From Thiohalophilus thiocyanatoxydans (GTDB lineage Bacteria; Pseudomonadota; Gammaproteobacteria; UBA6429; Thiohalophilaceae), in NCBI RefSeq assembly GCF_004366735.1, contig NZ_SOQX01000001.1:434001-498000 (forward strand): DNA of 64,000 bases, read 5' to 3'. Each line of letters opens with the position of its first letter. Within the stretch, counting starts at the first letter, position 1. The notes beneath the pieces were generated by a model that was not told the origin of the DNA, did no database searches, and was given only the letters and a program-made list of their open reading frames with translations. The position numbers were made by a program, and so were the translations under genes. Positions 1 to 8,095 of the stretch are shown here, piece after piece.

Positions 1-1
1 G

Positions 2-727
2 ACGCCACTCGCGGTGCTGGCCTGGCTGCTGGTGGGCGGGGCGTTGCTGTGGTTTATCGCAATCGGGTTTTTTGCCGCGATCCGCGAGCAGCCCGGCGCC
101 ACCGAAGGCGGGGGCAATGCCCTGACGGTAGCGCTGCAGAGTTTCGGGCGCCTGAAAAGCGATCCGCTGTTCCGCGATTTTGTCATCGGCCGGGCGCTGC
201 TGCTGAGCGTGGCACTGGCGCCCCCGTTTTACGTCCTGCTGGCGCAGCAGAATACGGCCGAGGGGTTGGTCGGGCTGGGGGTGCTGATTATCGCCAGCGG
301 CATCGCCGGCAGCCTCAGCTCACCGTTCTGGGGACGACTGAGCGATTACTCCAGCCGCTGGGTGATGGTGATCGCCGCGCTGGCTACCGGGGCGCAAGGG
401 ATCCTGCTCTATGGTCTGGTTGAGGCCGGCTCACCCTGGATCAGCAGCCCCTGGCTGTATGCCGCCCTGTTTTTGACCCTCAGCGTCTTCCACGGCGGCG
501 TGCGCCTGGGGCGCAAGGTCTACCTGGTGGATATGGCCACCGCCGACACGCGGGCGATCTACGTGGCGCTGAGCAACACCCTGATCGGCATCGCCATGCT
601 GGCCGGGGGTCTGATCGGGGTGCTGGCCGATGTGCTCGACCTGCAGACGGTGATCCTGTTGCTGGCCTTTTTGAGCCTGCTGGCGGCAATCTGGGCGCTG
701 GGCCTGCCCGAGGTGACCCGGGAATGA
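2..727 (+). CDS. MFS permease, C-terminal part (5' end outside window)
   Basis: The reading frame is open from the first bases, so the gene begins before the window; the GTG at 14 is probably internal. About 240 residues are visible. They hold roughly six hydrophobic segments separated by short basic loops, including a cytoplasmic-type loop with GRLSDYSSRW, which resembles the conserved GxxxDrxgrr loop of the major facilitator superfamily. It is therefore likely to be an inner-membrane secondary transporter. The substrate cannot be told from this part. The stop at 725-727 is followed by a long gene-free, repeat-bearing spacer. Confidence 0.75.
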   Translation, partial: TPLAVLAWLLVGGALLWFIAIGFFAAIREQPGATEGGGNALTVALQSFGRLKSDPLFRDFVIGRALLLSVALAPPFYVLLAQQNTAEGLVGLGVLIIASGIAGSLSSPFWGRLSDYSSRWVMVIAALATGAQGILLYGLVEAGSPWISSPWLYAALFLTLSVFHGGVRLGRKVYLVDMATADTRAIYVALSNTLIGIAMLAGGLIGVLADVLDLQTVILLLAFLSLLAAIWALGLPEVTRE

Positions 728-1023
728 GAGAGCTGAGTGCTGAGTGCTGTGTCACTGCGTGCTAAAGCTGTGAGATCGCCCTACGGGCATGGGCTGGGCT
801 CGATAAGGTTGCTGTCGCGGTCGAAGTCTCTCTCGGCTCACTGTAGAACCCCTTCGGGTTTCATTCAGTATTTCCTCGCGTTGCTCAGGTCATCCTGTCT
901 TCCGTGACAGAGCCCACCCTGTGAGCAAAGCGAGTGCTTTGGGTGTTAGCACTTCCCTGTGCGTCGCCCGCTCCCACTCGTTAGTTTCTAAGGGCTAGTT
1001 TCTAGTTACTAGGAACTGAAAAT

Positions 1024-1048
1024 CGTGGGAGCGCCCCACGGGCGCGAA
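1024..1048 (+). repeat. REP-like element with GTGG head
   Basis: The sequence GTGGGAGCGCCCCACGGGCG has a GTGG tetranucleotide followed by a GCGCCC/GGGCGC stem. This head-plus-hairpin layout is that of REP sequences mobilised by RAYT (TnpA_REP) transposases in Pseudomonas and Xanthomonas relatives. No RAYT gene is seen in this window. One copy only was noticed. Confidence 0.5.
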
Positions 1049-1146
1049 CGGGTTAGCCCAGGTTTTCTCTAATTGAACGGTCTGCTGGCAATTGCCCTGC
1101 CTGAAAATATTGATATTTCAATGACTTGGTAAAATACAGGCCACTG

Positions 1147-1183
1147 ATAGGCGTTGACTATCAATGCGATATAAACAAACGAT
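1147..1183 (+). promoter_or_regulatory. OxyR-like operator before the DUF2061 / peroxiredoxin-glutaredoxin operon
   Basis: Four tetranucleotides are spaced exactly 7 bp apart: ATAG (1147), CTAT (1158), ATAT (1169) and CGAT (1180). The OxyR consensus is ATAG-N7-CTAT-N7-ATAG-N7-CTAT, so three quarters match well and the fourth partly. An AT-rich TTTATATATC at about 1185-1193 could be the -10 region just downstream. The placement before a peroxide-reducing enzyme supports the assignment. OxyR itself is not in the window. Confidence 0.5.
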
Positions 1184-1257
1184 TTTATATATCATCGTCC
1201 GGCCCCGATAATGATTCCCGTAGAGCGCAAACACCCTGTTCGAAGGAGGACACGGCG

Positions 1258-1467
1258 ATGAGCAAGACAATGAGTTTCGCAGCGGTGCATTTCACGGTGG
1301 CCTTCACCGTCGGTTATGCCATGACCGGCAGCGTGCTGGTGGGCGGGGCTCTGGCGCTGGTCGAGCCGACCATCAACACCGTCGCCTATCATATCCACGA
1401 ACAGGTGTGGGCGCGGTTCAAACAGGCAGAGCATGACGGTCCCCGTCACGCGCTGCCGCAAGGGTAA
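1258..1467 (+). CDS. DUF2061 family small membrane protein
   Basis: A 69-residue protein starting MSKTMSFAAVHFTVAFTVGY. It carries two hydrophobic stretches and the phrase VEPTINTVAYHIHEQVW, which is characteristic of DUF2061 (predicted two-helix membrane proteins of unknown function). The ATG at 1258 was chosen because AAGGAGG stands 8-9 bp upstream; the upstream in-frame ATG at 1126 has no such site and would overlap the operator. The gene lies 48 bp before the peroxiredoxin gene and probably shares its promoter, which hints at a link with oxidative stress. The function is unknown. Confidence 0.8.
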   Translation: MSKTMSFAAVHFTVAFTVGYAMTGSVLVGGALALVEPTINTVAYHIHEQVWARFKQAEHDGPRHALPQG

Positions 1468-1515
1468 CGACAAATTTTTAATCACGACATTCATTTATCA
1501 ACAGGAGCAACAAGC

Positions 1516-2259
1516 ATGTTAGAGAACAAAGAAGGACAGAACATTCCGCAGGTCACTTTCCGGACCCGTCGGGATCATGAATGGGTCGATGTCAGCAGTG
1601 ACGCGATCTTCAAGGGTAAGAGCGTGGTGGTTTTCGCACTGCCGGGCGCCTTTACCCCGACCTGTTCTTCCACCCATGTGCCGCGCTATAACCAGTTAAC
1701 CCCGGCACTGAAGGAAAACGGTGTCGATGAGGTGGTATGCGTATCAGTCAATGATGCCTTCGTGATGAATGAGTGGCAGAAGGAACAGAACGCGTTCAAC
1801 GTCACCTTTCTGCCCGATGGTAACGGCGATTTTACCCGCGGCATGGGTATGCTGGTGCCCAAGAACGATCTGGGTTTCGGTGATCGCTCCTGGCGTTATT
1901 CCATGCTGGTCAAGGACGGTGTGATCGAAAAGATGTTCATCGAGCCGGACGTGCCGGGTGATCCGTTTGAAGTCTCCGATGCCGACACCATGCTCGAATA
2001 CATCGCACCGCAGGCCAACAAGCCGTTGAACGTCACGGTATTCAGTCGCGAAGGCTGCCCCTACTGCGTGCGCGCCAAGGGTATGCTGAGTGATGCCGGG
2101 ATCGACTATGAAGAACTGGTCCTTAATCGCGACTACAGCGAAGGCACCATCCGCGCCGTCTCCGGTGAAGCGACCGTCCCGCAGGTGTTCATCAACGGCG
2201 AACGCATCGGTGGCTCGGAAGCGCTGGAAGCGTATCTGGCGGAAAAACGCGCAGCGTAA
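1516..2259 (+). CDS. peroxiredoxin-glutaredoxin fusion (glutathione-dependent peroxidase)
   Basis: A 247-residue hybrid enzyme. Residues 1 to about 160 are a Prx5-type peroxiredoxin with the active-site phrase [14 protein letters not shown] (peroxidatic Cys about 50). Residues about 170 to 245 are a glutaredoxin with GCPYCVRAK (CPYC about 181-184) and the [14 protein letters not shown] glutathione-binding segment. The fused glutaredoxin recycles the peroxidase with glutathione, so the protein reduces H2O2 and alkyl hydroperoxides in the cytoplasm, as in the Haemophilus-type hybrid enzyme. AGGAG lies upstream of the ATG. The OxyR-like box upstream of the preceding gene suggests peroxide induction. 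Confidence 0.93.
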   Translation: MLENKEGQNIPQVTFRTRRDHEWVDVSSDAIFKGKSVVVFALPGAFTPTCSSTHVPRYNQLTPALKENGVDEVVCVSVNDAFVMNEWQKEQNAFNVTFLPDGNGDFTRGMGMLVPKNDLGFGDRSWRYSMLVKDGVIEKMFIEPDVPGDPFEVSDADTMLEYIAPQANKPLNVTVFSREGCPYCVRAKGMLSDAGIDYEELVLNRDYSEGTIRAVSGEATVPQVFINGERIGGSEALEAYLAEKRAA

Positions 2260-2263
2260 CCTG

Positions 2264-2434
2264 CGCAGGATCTAGGCTCTAGTGGCTAGGCCGTAAAGAA
2301 TACCCCCTCCCCCTAACCCCCTCCCTGTGGGAGGGGGAACCAATCTGTGCTCTTAGCAATCGTCCCCTCCCCTTCAAGGGGAGGGTTAGGGAGGGGTGAT
2401 ATAAGGGGCTAGCACCTAGGATCTAGCCCCTGTT
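2264..2434. repeat. CTAG-rich repeat segments flanking foldback element
   Basis: Six CTAG tetranucleotides occur in two short blocks, about 2269-2291 (ATCTAGGCTCTAGTGGCTAG) and 2405-2432 (GGCTAGCACCTAGGATCTAG then CCCCTG). They flank the foldback element at 2301-2403. Similar blocks occur near 981-1010, 3772-3806, 19096-19130 and 19342-19375. CTAG is usually rare in proteobacterial DNA, so the clustering is notable. Confidence 0.5.
2301..2403 (+). repeat. foldback element A, copy 1
   Basis: A roughly 100-bp element made of two adjacent hairpins: CCCCCTCCC-TGT-GGGAGGGGG and CCCCTCCCCTT-CA-AGGGGAGGG. They are separated by an AT-richer spacer containing TTAGCAA. The outer ends, TACCCCCTCCCCCTAACC and GGTTAGGGAGGGGTGATA, are themselves nearly inverted. 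It recurs at 9997-10116 in the same orientation and at 27311-27412 in reverse. Each copy stands in a spacer just after a gene. It contains no coding frame. Confidence 0.8.
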
Positions 2435-2475
2435 TATAACGTAGGCACCAGGATATCTTCGTGGTAAATATTTAG

Positions 2476-3081
2476 TTATTCCCCGGCCACGGCCTTCTGG
2501 ATTAACGGCACCAGCGGTTCGGGCAGGGTAATATTACCGGCCAGGGCGAACTGCTGGGCGTCGGGGGACATCTTGTTCCAGGTCTTGCGGATGATGTCGA
2601 TCCACTTCTCTTCGGAGTACTCGGGATGCTTGTTGGCGAAGGCCAGCATGTAATGTTCGATAAACACCAGATCGGTGACATCTTCCAGTAACTGGGTATC
2701 GGGATTGGTTTTCAGTCCACGTTTGGCAACGGCGGTTTTGACCCGTTCGATAAACTCTTCATCGTAGCCGGCCTGCGCCAGCAGCTCGCCGGCGGTCTGG
2801 GCGTGAAACTTGTACAGATCGCTGCGCCACTTGAGGTAGCCTTTACGATCCATGGGATAGGCATCGCGGGGGGATTTCCAGCGCTGGATATGCTGGGCGC
2901 GCACGGCCAGCTTCATCGCATCGTCAGCATCGGGAGCATAGCGATCGATCATTTCGCCCATGCGATAAGAGTAAAGCAGTTCTTTCGGCCATTCCTTTTC
3001 GCCATCGAATTCCATGTTAGGATCTTCACGGTTGGCGGCGTCAAAGAGTTCGATGGCTTTTTCATACTTGGATTGCGACAT
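2476..3081 (-). CDS. DUF4202 domain protein
   Basis: A 201-residue soluble protein that matches the DUF4202 family over its whole length. It starts MSQSKYEKAIELFDAANRED and contains the conserved RAQHIQRWKSPRDAYPMDRKGYLKWR block and the LLEDVTDLVFIEHYMLAF segment. The conserved His and acidic residues suggest an HD-like all-helical fold, which is inference. No signal peptide or membrane segment is seen. It is monocistronic in this window, and its molecular role is unknown. Confidence 0.8.
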   Translation of the reverse strand: MSQSKYEKAIELFDAANREDPNMEFDGEKEWPKELLYSYRMGEMIDRYAPDADDAMKLAVRAQHIQRWKSPRDAYPMDRKGYLKWRSDLYKFHAQTAGELLAQAGYDEEFIERVKTAVAKRGLKTNPDTQLLEDVTDLVFIEHYMLAFANKHPEYSEEKWIDIIRKTWNKMSPDAQQFALAGNITLPEPLVPLIQKAVAGE

Positions 3082-3244
3082 GCGATGGCTCCATTGAATC
3101 GATCAATTTGTCGACGGTATTTTGGATATTGATTTGAGCATCATTGCCAGTGGCGTGACCGACAGATAGCTATTCCACGTTGAATGTGGCGTCCAGAGTA
3201 CTTCTTTAAAAGGATCTGGCAGGAATACTATACCAGTTTTCGGA

Positions 3245-3745
3245 TCACTCTTTCAGCCATTTGCCGATGTCTGGCAGATTATGGCCGTAAAAAAGCACCC
3301 GGTTATCAGGGCTGATTAATACCAGGGTGGGCGTACCGACGACATGATAGTCCTCGGCGACATCCAGGTTATCCAGGCGGTTGGCCAGCACCAGATAGTT
3401 GAGGCCATTGTCTGTGACGTATTCACGCACTTCCTGCTCATACTCACCGGCAATATTGATCGCCGCCACCGTCAGACCCTTATCGTGATATTGATCGTGC
3501 AACGCATTGAAGTCTTCGATGTGTGCATAGCAGTAAACACACTCGGTGGCCCAGAACACCAGCAGTACATGACCCTGCTGTGTCAGAGAATCCAGCGTGA
3601 CCCTGTCACCGGCAAGGCTGTTCAGGGCAAACCCCGGCGCCGTCTGCCCGACCTTATGCCCCGTCTCGGCATGGGTGATACCGGCAGCTATGAACAAAAG
3701 CCAGATACTCAAGAAAAGGTGGCGGAGTGTGTGCATAGGTACCAT
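3245..3745 (-). CDS. TlpA/ResA-like thioredoxin, exported
   Basis: A 166-residue protein with an N-terminal signal peptide (hydrophobic core LFLSIWLLFIAAGITHA, likely cleavage after THA). A thioredoxin-like domain follows, with FWATECVYC (Cys about 69 and 72) and the cis-proline phrase VVGTPTLVLI. It probably acts in the periplasm as a disulfide reductase, for example in cytochrome c or oxidase maturation. The partner is not shown by its neighbours. Starts at 3745 and at the second Met (3736) are both possible. It does not match DsbE closely enough to give a symbol. Confidence 0.85.
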   Translation of the reverse strand: MVPMHTLRHLFLSIWLLFIAAGITHAETGHKVGQTAPGFALNSLAGDRVTLDSLTQQGHVLLVFWATECVYCYAHIEDFNALHDQYHDKGLTVAAINIAGEYEQEVREYVTDNGLNYLVLANRLDNLDVAEDYHVVGTPTLVLISPDNRVLFYGHNLPDIGKWLKE

Positions 3746-3771
3746 GCATAAGTTAGGCAGTGGCCAGTTGT

Positions 3772-3806
3772 TTGCCTAGTCACTAGCGACTAGAAACCAG
3801 CCCCTG
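3772..3806. repeat. CTAG-rich repeat block next to tRNA
   Basis: CCTAGTCACTAGCGACTAG is followed by AAACCAGCCCCTG. It is nearly the same as the blocks at 19101-19130 and 19345-19375, which read CACTAGTCGCTAG, AAACTAGCCCCTG. This block lies between the TlpA-like gene and the 3' end of the tRNA gene. Confidence 0.5.
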
Positions 3807-3812
3807 AGTTGT

Positions 3813-3889
3813 TGGTGGGCCCGGTAGGACTTGAACCTACGACCAAGGGATTATGAGTCCCCTGCTCTGACCAACTGAGCTACAGGCCC
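3813..3889 (-). tRNA. tRNA with CAU anticodon, probably tRNA-Ile2 (TilS substrate)
   Basis: On the minus strand a complete cloverleaf can be read. The acceptor stem is GGGCCTG/CGGGCCC, the D arm GCTC...GAGC, the anticodon stem GGGGA/TCCCT with loop CTCATAA (anticodon CAU), and the T arm GTAGG-TTCAAGT-CCTAC, ending in discriminator A and an encoded CCA. The pairs C4-G69 and C5-G68 are the acceptor pairs used by TilS to recognise tRNA-Ile2, and the anticodon region resembles E. coli ileX more than tRNA-Met. Lysidine modification of C34 would make it read AUA. It lies downstream of the rpoD terminator in the same direction. Confidence 0.9.
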
Positions 3890-4026
3890 AAATTTTAAAA
3901 CATCTCACGAAACCTGCTATGAGGCTCAACCTCTCCCTAACCAACTTTTGTCCACGGATGTGCGTGAGCAGCGCTTGGTCAGGGATGACCTTATGCCCCG
4001 AAGCCCATGGACGGGCGAGAGTGGTG

Positions 4027-4039
4027 GAGCTACAGGCCC
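4027..4039 (-). other. 13-bp copy of the tRNA 5' end
   Basis: Read on the minus strand this is GGGCCTGTAGCTC, identical to bases 1-13 of the tRNA whose 5' end is at 3889. It lies about 150 bp upstream of that gene. The rest of the cloverleaf is missing. It may be the remnant of a second tRNA or of an integration site. Confidence 0.4.
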
Positions 4040-4059
4040 GTAAGTCAGGAAGTATAACG

Positions 4060-4095
4060 AAAAAAGGCCGCCCGGGGTATCGGGGCGGCCTTTTC
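4060..4095 (-). terminator. intrinsic terminator of the rpoD operon
   Basis: The GGCCGCCC/GGGCGGCC stem is extended by A/T pairs with a 9-nt loop. On the minus strand it is followed by TTTTTTCG. It begins about 20 bp after the rpoD stop codon and separates rpoD from the downstream tRNA. A shorter T run on the other side makes it possibly bidirectional. Confidence 0.85.
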
Positions 4096-4115
4096 GATTG
4101 CAGCTTTCGCCGGGT

Positions 4116-5960
4116 TTATTCGTAGTCGAGGAAGCTGCGCAGGTGATCCGAGCGGGTCGGATGACGCAGTTTGCGCAGTGCCTTGGCTTCGATCTGGCGA
4201 ATGCGTTCGCGGGTGACATCGAACTGTTTGCCGACCTCTTCCAGGGTATGGTCGGTGTTCATGTCGATGCCGAAGCGCATGCGCAGGACCTTGGCCTCGC
4301 GGGCGGTCAGCCCTTCCAGTACACCCTGCACGGTTTCCATCAGGCCACTGGAGGTGGCGTGGTCCATCGGCGACAGCACGTTCAGATCCTCGATAAAGTC
4401 GCCCAGGTGTGAATCCTCGTCGTCGCCGATCGGGGTTTCCATGGAGATCGGTTCCTTCGCGATCTTCAGGACCTTGCGCACCTTGTCTTCGGGCATTTCC
4501 ATGCGTTCGGCGAGCTCTTCCGGCGTGGGTTCGCGGCCCATCTCCTGCAGCATCTGCCGCGAGATCCGGTTGAGCTTGTTGATGGTTTCGATCATGTGCA
4601 CCGGAATACGGATGGTGCGGGCCTGATCCGCGATGGAGCGGGTGATAGCCTGGCGAATCCACCAGGTGGCGTAGGTCGAGAATTTGTAACCGCGACGGTA
4701 TTCGAACTTGTCGACCGCCTTCATCAGACCGATGTTGCCTTCCTGAATCAGATCCAGGAACTGCAGACCACGGTTGGTGTATTTCTTGGCAATGGAGATC
4801 ACCAGACGCAGGTTGGCCTCGACCATCTCTTTCTTGGCGCGGCGGGCCTTGGCTTCGCCGATGGACATCTTGCGGTTGATGTCCTTGACTTCGGAAATGG
4901 TCAGGCCGCAGATTTCCTCGATGGAGGCCAGCTTTTGCTGGGCACGCAGGATATCGTCCTTGTGTTCCAGCAGGATCGGCGAGTATTTGGTATCCGCCTC
5001 GATCTGCTGTTCCAGCCACTCGGGTTTGGCTTCATTCTCGGGGAACGAAGTAATGAATTCCTTGCGCGGCATGTGCGCGCGATCCACGCAGATGTCCATG
5101 ATCACTTTTTCATGGCTGCGAATACGATCGATCAGTTCGCGCATGGCCATGACCAGGCTGTCCACGACTTTCTGGGTCAGCTTGAGCTGCATGACCTGTT
5201 CGACCAGCTCGTCGCGATGCTTGGCGGTCTTCTTGTCGCGATGGCCGTATTTGCGGGTGGAGGTCACCAGCTTTTTGTGGATCTTGCGGATCTCTTCGAA
5301 ACGCCGGCGGGCCTCTTCCGGATCCGGGCCGGTGTCGACCTCCTCGGCATCGTCGTCGTCATCATCGCTCTCGGTCGCCGCCGCGCTGGCGTCGACCGGG
5401 GTATGGGTCGGAATTTCATCCGGCGCATTGGGATCGATAAAGTCGGTAATCAGGTCGGTCAGTTTCATTTCGCCGGCGTCGACCTGGTCCCACAGCAGCA
5501 GCAACTGGCTGACGGTTTCGGGATACATGGTCAGCGCGGAGAGCATCTGGTTGAGGCCGTCTTCGATGCGCTTGGCGATCTCGATTTCGCCGGCGCGGGT
5601 CAGCAGCTCCACGGCGCCCATTTCGCGCATGTACATGCGCACCGGGTCGGTGGTACGACCGAACTCGCTGTCGACCGAGGCCAGCGCGGCGGCGGCCTCT
5701 TCGGCGGCGTCCTCGTCCACCTCGGTGGTGGTCTCCAGAATGGTGTCGCCGTCGGGGGCCGCCTCGTAGACGACGATGCCCATATCGTTGATCATGGCGA
5801 CGATATCTTCGATCTGCTCGGGGTCGACAATCTCGTCGGGCAGGTGATCATTGACCTCGGCATAGGTCAGAAAACCCTGTTCTTTACCCTTTGCAATCAA
5901 CGACTTGAGTTGAGATTGCTGTTGAGTTATATCCATCGCTTCGGCTTTTGCAGGCTTCAT
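4116..5960 (-). CDS. rpoD: RNA polymerase primary sigma factor 70
   Basis: A 614-residue protein, near the E. coli length. Region 1.1 is at about 10-90 and region 1.2 has [15 protein letters not shown]. An acidic non-conserved region (DDDDDDAEE) follows. Region 2 has [18 protein letters not shown] and [19 protein letters not shown], and region 4.2 has [20 protein letters not shown]. It directs RNA polymerase to housekeeping promoters. It is the last gene of the rpsU - gatB/yqeY - dnaG - rpoD operon and ends in a strong terminator. The family usually starts close to the second Met (MDITQQQ, 5936), so that start is an alternative to 5960. Confidence 0.98.
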   Translation of the reverse strand: MKPAKAEAMDITQQQSQLKSLIAKGKEQGFLTYAEVNDHLPDEIVDPEQIEDIVAMINDMGIVVYEAAPDGDTILETTTEVDEDAAEEAAAALASVDSEFGRTTDPVRMYMREMGAVELLTRAGEIEIAKRIEDGLNQMLSALTMYPETVSQLLLLWDQVDAGEMKLTDLITDFIDPNAPDEIPTHTPVDASAAATESDDDDDDAEEVDTGPDPEEARRRFEEIRKIHKKLVTSTRKYGHRDKKTAKHRDELVEQVMQLKLTQKVVDSLVMAMRELIDRIRSHEKVIMDICVDRAHMPRKEFITSFPENEAKPEWLEQQIEADTKYSPILLEHKDDILRAQQKLASIEEICGLTISEVKDINRKMSIGEAKARRAKKEMVEANLRLVISIAKKYTNRGLQFLDLIQEGNIGLMKAVDKFEYRRGYKFSTYATWWIRQAITRSIADQARTIRIPVHMIETINKLNRISRQMLQEMGREPTPEELAERMEMPEDKVRKVLKIAKEPISMETPIGDDEDSHLGDFIEDLNVLSPMDHATSSGLMETVQGVLEGLTAREAKVLRMRFGIDMNTDHTLEEVGKQFDVTRERIRQIEAKALRKLRHPTRSDHLRSFLDYE

Positions 5961-6111
5961 CTAATCAGATCCCAAAATAGCGGCGTAAAACCATCCAATT
6001 TTACACTAATTTGCCCGATTTTCTAGGTAATCGGGACAGGTTTACATTCGGCGGGTGCCCCTATATGACGGCACAGCCCCCCGATTTATTTAATTTTTTC
6101 TGAAAATGACA

Positions 6112-7911
6112 TCAGTGGAACAGCTGGCTGGACAGCTGCCGGATTTCGACCTTCTCCTCCGGCGTGAGGTTACCGTGGTTGGATTTGGCCATCAGCATGT
6201 CGTAGCGGGATTCCAGCCGATGCCGGTCCAGGGCCTCGATCGCGGCCGTAAACTCCTGTTTCAGGCTCGCGGGGTCGTCAATTTCCGGCTGCCAGGTGGC
6301 CAGCTTTTCCAGGTGCCGGATGTCTTCCGAATCGCGCCAGCGTTCCAGCAGGGCGCTGGTAGTTAGATTGGGGTGATGATGTAAAGTTTCAAGCAGGGCG
6401 ATCAATAAATCGATCCCCGGCATCTCCAGCTGGCTGAAACGCCGGGGATCCCCGGCCTCGGCAGCCAGGCCCGGATTGTGCAGCAGTCGGGTCAGCGCGC
6501 GGCGTACCGGCGAGAAGGTCTGCCGCGACTGGGCCCCGCCGCGGGCCGCGCGGCGGGGCGGCGCGGCCGGAGCGGGCTCACTGCCGCGGTTTCCCGGACT
6601 TTTTGTCTGGTTGAGGGCGGTTTCGATCCGGCTCTCCTCGATTCGGGCCAGCTGTGCCAGCTGGCTGATCATCATCTGTCGGTAGACCCCCGGCGGCAGT
6701 CTGGCCAGCAGCGGCCGCGCCTGCGCCACCAGGTTGGCCCGCCCGTCGATGGAGGCGGTGTCGTTCTGCCGACTCAGGGAGTTGAACAGGAAATCGGACA
6801 GCGGCGTGGCCTGACGGACCCGCTGCTCGAACTCGGCCTTGCTCTCCTTGCGCACCAGGCTGTCGGGATCCTCGCCGTCGGGCAGGAACAGGAAGCGGAT
6901 CTGGCGTCCCTCGCGCATCACCGGCAGGGCGTTCTCCAGCGCCCGCCAGGCGGCGTCGCGCCCGGCGCGATCCCCGTCGAAGCAGAACACCACCTCGGAG
7001 GTGACCTTGAACAGCTGTTGCAGGTGATCGGCGGTGGTGGCGGTGCCCAGGGTCGCCACCGCGTAGCGGATGTCGAACTGAGCGAGCGAGACCACGTCCA
7101 TATAGCCCTCCACCACCATCAGGCGGGGAATATCGCGCAGTGCCTGGCGCGCCTCGTAGAGACCGTAGAGTTCGCGACCCTTGTGAAACAGCGGGGTTTC
7201 CGGGGAGTTGAGGTACTTTGGATTGTCATCATCGGACAACACCCGGCCGCCGAAGGCGATGGTGCGTCCGCGCCGATCGCGGATGGGAAACATGATCCGG
7301 TGGCGAAACCGGTCGTAGCGCTTGCCGTCGTCTTTTTCGATCACCATCCCGGTGGTGACCAGCTGTTTCTGGCGTTCGGCGGCGGTGCCGAGCGTTTTCA
7401 GCAGGTTATCCCAGCCCGGCGGAGCGTAGCCGATGCCGAATTCGGCGGCGATCCGCCCGCTCAGGCCCCGGCCCTTGAGGTAGTCCACCGCCGCCTGGCG
7501 TTGCGGGTGGTCGCGCAGCTGTTTGCGGTAGTAGTCGTCGGCTTCCTGCATCAGGGTATAGAGATCCTCGCTCTCGCGGCTGGCCTGGCGGTCCTGGGGC
7601 GTGGGACGCCCCCCTTCATAGGGCACGTTCATACCGGCGCCGCGGGCCAGCTCCTCGATTGCCTCGGGGAAGGCCAGATGCTCGTATTCCATCAGAAAGC
7701 CGATGGCGGTGCCGTGGGCGCCGCAGCCGAAGCAGTGATAGAACTGCTTGTTCTGGCTGACGGTGAACGAGGGGGTCTTCTCGTTATGAAACGGGCAGCA
7801 GGCCTTGTACTCGTGGCCGGCCTTTTTCAGCGGCACGCGCGCGTCGATCACATCGACAATGTCGATGCGACTCATCAGCTCGTCGATGAAGGATTGTGGG
7901 ATTAGTGCCAT
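6112..7911 (-). CDS. dnaG: DNA primase
   Basis: About 599 residues. The order is an N-terminal CHC2 zinc-binding domain (ACCPFHNEKTPSF ... FYHCFGCGAHG), the catalytic core with a Toprim domain (LMVVEGYMDVVSLAQF; FCFDGDRAGRDAAWRA) and a C-terminal helicase-binding region. It makes the RNA primers for DnaB-driven replication. The MALIPQSF start at 7911 is preferred over an in-frame ATG at 7920 because it matches the family N-terminus. It lies between gatB/yqeY and rpoD on the same strand, the usual macromolecular-synthesis order. Confidence 0.97.
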   Translation of the reverse strand: MALIPQSFIDELMSRIDIVDVIDARVPLKKAGHEYKACCPFHNEKTPSFTVSQNKQFYHCFGCGAHGTAIGFLMEYEHLAFPEAIEELARGAGMNVPYEGGRPTPQDRQASRESEDLYTLMQEADDYYRKQLRDHPQRQAAVDYLKGRGLSGRIAAEFGIGYAPPGWDNLLKTLGTAAERQKQLVTTGMVIEKDDGKRYDRFRHRIMFPIRDRRGRTIAFGGRVLSDDDNPKYLNSPETPLFHKGRELYGLYEARQALRDIPRLMVVEGYMDVVSLAQFDIRYAVATLGTATTADHLQQLFKVTSEVVFCFDGDRAGRDAAWRALENALPVMREGRQIRFLFLPDGEDPDSLVRKESKAEFEQRVRQATPLSDFLFNSLSRQNDTASIDGRANLVAQARPLLARLPPGVYRQMMISQLAQLARIEESRIETALNQTKSPGNRGSEPAPAAPPRRAARGGAQSRQTFSPVRRALTRLLHNPGLAAEAGDPRRFSQLEMPGIDLLIALLETLHHHPNLTTSALLERWRDSEDIRHLEKLATWQPEIDDPASLKQEFTAAIEALDRHRLESRYDMLMAKSNHGNLTPEEKVEIRQLSSQLFH

Positions 7912-7942
7912 GCTGCGCATTGTAGCGCACAGACGCAGGACC

Positions 7943-7966
7943 GAGGGACGAGTTACGAGGGACGAG
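7943..7966. repeat. GGGACGAG short array (family F, copy 1)
   Basis: GAGGGACGAGTTACGAGG followed by GACGAG is a short run of the unit GGGACGAG. Related runs lie at 9965-9988 and 24345-24365, all in spacers at the edge of genes. The rest of this 184-bp spacer holds a half of the CCACGAAG-type repeat at about 8041-8067 (GTCTTGGCGTCCTGGTGG). Confidence 0.5.
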
Positions 7967-8095
7967 GTAAAGAAATGATGTGACCGACGGATATACCCCG
8001 ACCCATTTATTCAGGGACGCGATGCCCTCGGGTCAGTACCTGGTGTCTTGGCGTCCTGGTGGTGAAAGCGTATTTGGAGGCAGACGACAGAGGTG

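Larger units (their letters stand above)
728..1257. other. 530-bp intergenic region with hairpins, a REP-like element and a regulatory site
   Basis: No convincing coding frame lies here. A small hairpin with a TTCG loop (about 846-862, AACCCCTTCGGGTT) follows the permease gene and could end its transcript. A CTAG-rich stretch lies around 981-1010, a REP-like hairpin at 1024-1048, and an OxyR-like operator at 1147-1183 close to the next operon. An in-frame extension of the DUF2061 gene back to 1126 is unlikely because it would run through the operator. Confidence 0.6.

Noticed and set aside
3085-3115. FNR-like site TTGAATCGATCAA (read on either strand) between the DUF4202 and TlpA-like genes
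   Set aside because: Total length and half-sites do not fit TTGAT-N4-ATCAA; one base is missing from the spacing.
4596-6026. 476-codon open frame antisense to rpoD
   Set aside because: Shadow of rpoD; no ribosome site and a low-complexity His/Asp/Gly-rich product typical of an antisense frame.
6478-7905. 475-codon open frame antisense to dnaG
   Set aside because: Entirely opposite a conserved gene, with atypical composition.
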